A stretch of DNA of 25,535 nucleotides from Pseudomonadota bacterium (lineage in GTDB: Bacteria > Myxococcota_A > Polyangia > Polyangiales > Polyangiaceae): positions 1-25,535 of the forward strand of contig JAEZYZ010000225.1 of assembly GCA_023418705.1 (NCBI GenBank), written 5' to 3'. The position numbers and the translations under genes are program-made. The notes beneath the pieces are model-generated. The model saw only the letters and a program-made list of their open reading frames with translations. It made no database searches and was not told the DNA's origin. Below, one piece after another: positions 23,977 to 25,535 of this stretch. Every line of letters begins with the position of its first letter. Within the stretch, counting starts at the first letter, position 1.

Positions 23977-23987
23977 GCTAGCATAGC
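23977..23987. promoter_or_regulatory. shared near-symmetric -10 region between the M20 gene and apbE
   Basis: GCTAGCATAGC reads TAGCAT on + (23979-23984, 7 nt before ATG 23992) and TATGCT on - (23985-23980, 6 nt before GTG 23973). Only 18 bp separate the two start codons, so both transcripts would be leaderless and the two promoters would exclude each other physically. Confidence 0.45.
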
Positions 23988-23991
23988 CCGG

Positions 23992-25143
23992 ATGCCAAGC
24001 GTGGCGAACCGCCCCACCCGCCTCGCGCTGGTCGCTTGCCGGCGCGCGTCGCTCGTCCTCGGGCTCTGCAGCGCGGCGGTGGCCGGCTGCCAGCGCGATC
24101 GCTCGACCGAGCCCCCGCCCCCCGCCCCAGCAGCCGCCGCCAGCGCGAGCGGGCGACCGGCCCCCAACGGGCCGCCGGTCCGCCTCGAGCTGAGCCGGCC
24201 TGCGATGGGCACGCAGGTCCAGATGATCGCGTACTCCGGACCTCGGCTCGACGAGGCCGGGACGCGAGCCGCGCTCGCGAAGGCCTTCGACCACATGACC
24301 GAGCTCGAGCAGCGCCTGAGCGAGTGGCGAGCCGACAGCGACGTGAGCCGCGTCAACGCCGCCGCGGGGCGACCGGTCCGGGTGGGTTCGGAGACGCTGG
24401 TCGTCGTCGAGCGGGCCCTGCGCGCCGGCCGGCGCTTCGACGGCGTGTTCGACATCACCTTTCAAGGCATGAGTGATCTCTGGCGCTTTGGCGACGCCGC
24501 CGAGCCGGTGCCGAAGGTGCCAGACCCGAAGACCGTGGCCGCGAGGCTCGCGAAGGTCGACTACCGCAAGGTGGAGGTCGACGCGAAGAGCGGCACCGTT
24601 CGGATCGGGGCCGAGCAGCAGATCGGCCTGGGGGGCGTCGCCAAGGGCTACATCGTCGACCAGGCCGTCGCGGTGCTGCGGGCCGCCGGTCTGCGAAATT
24701 TCCTGGTGCAAGCGGGCGGGGATCTCTACGGCGCGGGCAACAAGCCGGACGGCAGCCCCTGGGTCAGCGGGGTTCAAGATCCGCGCGGACCCAAGGGAAA
24801 GTTTTTCGCGGTCCTGGAGCTGACCGACCACGCCTTTTCAACCGCCGGCGACTACGCGCGCGCCTACGTCAGCGGCGGCAAGCGCTACCACCACATCATC
24901 GATCCGCGCACCGGCTACCCTGCCACCGCCTCGCGCAGCGTCACCGTCTGGGCGCCCGACGCCATCACGGCAGACGTCGTGGACGACGCCGTGTTCATCC
25001 TCGGCCCGGAGCGGGGGCTGCCCCTCATCGAGTCGATGCCGGGCGTCGGGGCCGTGATCGTGGACCGCGACAACCGGGTCATCGTCAGCGAGCGCCTGCG
25101 CGGCAAGGTCCGGATCCTATCTTCGCCGACCGACGGCTTGTAA
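23992..25143 (+). CDS. apbE: FAD:protein FMN transferase lipoprotein (ApbE)
   Basis: 383 residues. It has a lipoprotein signal ending AVAGC (Cys33) and then a Pro/Ala linker, so it should work on the periplasmic side, attaching FMN to Thr/Ser of target proteins from FAD with magnesium. Family motifs: AMGTQVQM (71-78), LSEWRADSDVSRVNA, VFDIT, GLGGVAKGYIVD (212-223), VQAGGDLYG, and STAGDYARAYVSGGKRYHHIIDPRTGYP (283-310). Near the C-terminal metal site the usual AD-x3-T reads AD-x3-D (D328, D332), so the Thr ligand is replaced by Asp. No Nqr, Rnf or other flavinylated target gene is adjacent. The manA start follows 22 bp later. Confidence 0.92.
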   Translation: MPSVANRPTRLALVACRRASLVLGLCSAAVAGCQRDRSTEPPPPAPAAAASASGRPAPNGPPVRLELSRPAMGTQVQMIAYSGPRLDEAGTRAALAKAFDHMTELEQRLSEWRADSDVSRVNAAAGRPVRVGSETLVVVERALRAGRRFDGVFDITFQGMSDLWRFGDAAEPVPKVPDPKTVAARLAKVDYRKVEVDAKSGTVRIGAEQQIGLGGVAKGYIVDQAVAVLRAAGLRNFLVQAGGDLYGAGNKPDGSPWVSGVQDPRGPKGKFFAVLELTDHAFSTAGDYARAYVSGGKRYHHIIDPRTGYPATASRSVTVWAPDAITADVVDDAVFILGPERGLPLIESMPGVGAVIVDRDNRVIVSERLRGKVRILSSPTDGL

Positions 25144-25165
25144 GCTGCTCGGCCAAAGTCCCGCC

Positions 25166-25535
25166 ATGGCCCCGATCGCCCGACTCGTCAATCCCGTCCA
25201 GACCTATGCCTGGGGCTCGCGCTCCGCGCTGGCCGAGTTCTTGGGAACCCCGCCCTCGCCGGTCCCGCAGGCCGAGCTCTGGATGGGAGCGCACGCGCTC
25301 GCGCCCTCGTCGGTCGTGCGACAGGGGCGACCGGTCCCCCTCACCGCCGCCATCGAGCGCGATCCGGAGGCGGAGCTCGGCGACCGTGTCCGACGACGCT
25401 TCGGGCCTCGCCTGCCCTTCTTGCTGAAGGTGATCGCCGCCGATCGGCCGCTGTCGCTGCAGGCGCACCCGGACGCCGAGCAGGGCGCGCCCGGGGTGGG
25501 CCCCCCCACCCCCCGCCGCCGCCCCCACGGCGCGA
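25166..25535 (+). CDS. manA: mannose-6-phosphate isomerase, class I (ManA), 3'-truncated by the window
   Basis: The frame from ATG 25166 gives MAPIARLVNPVQTYAWGSRS, then AELWMGAHALAPSSV, then LPFLLKVIAADRPLSLQAHPD, the start of a class I phosphomannose isomerase. The Gln and first His of the zinc site are in LQAHP. The enzyme interconverts mannose-6-phosphate and fructose-6-phosphate in the cytoplasm, feeding GDP-mannose for polysaccharides. After QAHPDAEQ the frame departs from the family; removing one G in the GGG at 25483-25485 would give QARPGWA, close to the usual QARAGFA. The last 35 bases are C-rich and look unreliable. The gene is probably cotranscribed with apbE. Confidence 0.85.
   Translation, partial: MAPIARLVNPVQTYAWGSRSALAEFLGTPPSPVPQAELWMGAHALAPSSVVRQGRPVPLTAAIERDPEAELGDRVRRRFGPRLPFLLKVIAADRPLSLQAHPDAEQGAPGVGPPTPRRRPHGA

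Noticed and set aside
22819..23991. + strand frame running into apbE from upstream
   Set aside because: It is antisense to the M20 gene; apbE starts at its lipoprotein signal, ATG 23992.

Overview
The window reads as chromosomal DNA of a very GC-rich, secretion-rich Gram-negative bacterium, most likely a myxobacterium (Myxococcota, probably the Polyangiales side). Supporting signs are an OmpA protein with thrombospondin type 3 calcium repeats, a DUF4388 coiled-coil protein, a protein with the zinc-ribbon/GYF/TonB-like layout of the gliding-motility protein GltJ (AgmX), many lipoproteins, and strong G/C preference at third codon positions. I see no phage, insertion sequence, CRISPR array, tRNA or rRNA.

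Layout, left to right. 1-2427 (+): the end of a beta-propeller protein, then galT. 2453-2852: a structured intergenic repeat (copy A) with a 54-residue membrane-protein gene inside it. 2869-3912 (-): DUF4388 protein. 4133-5095 (+): Tat-type pirin lipoprotein. 5092-5262: repeat copy B. 5275-7254 (-): TSP3-OmpA. 7456-10738 (+): a membrane-anchored triple zinc-ribbon protein and the GltJ-like protein, then a strong bidirectional terminator. 10870-11910 (-): DsbA-family lipoprotein with a duplicated four-cysteine module. 12193-12600 (+): NTF2-like protein. 12593-15132 (-): recD2 and a small four-cysteine protein. 15275-18722 (+): M1 aminopeptidase with HEAT-like repeats overlapping an enoyl-CoA hydratase. 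18755-21849 (-): a small PstS-like periplasmic protein translationally coupled to a hybrid histidine kinase. 22018-23973 (-): M20 hydrolase and a lipoprotein. 23992 to the right edge (+): apbE and the start of manA.

Most genes are general housekeeping or envelope functions: sugar-nucleotide metabolism (galT, manA), disulfide chemistry, flavinylation (ApbE), DNA repair (RecD2), peptide turnover and acyl-CoA metabolism. Plausible functional units are the PstS-like/kinase pair, the aminopeptidase/enoyl-CoA hydratase overlap, recD2 with the small Cys4 gene, apbE-manA, and perhaps the zinc-ribbon protein with the GltJ-like protein.

The best non-coding signal is the two-copy composite repeat at 2453-2852 and 5092-5262. 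It lies between convergent genes, has terminal CTAGAGC/GCTCTAG-type ends, conserves two hairpins whose arms co-vary, and in one copy surrounds a complete small gene. A second theme is transcription-translation layout. Seven genes have a TAnnnT-like hexamer ending 6-8 nt before the start codon and no Shine-Dalgarno sequence, which is what leaderless mRNAs look like. One such hexamer is near-symmetric and appears to serve two divergent genes.
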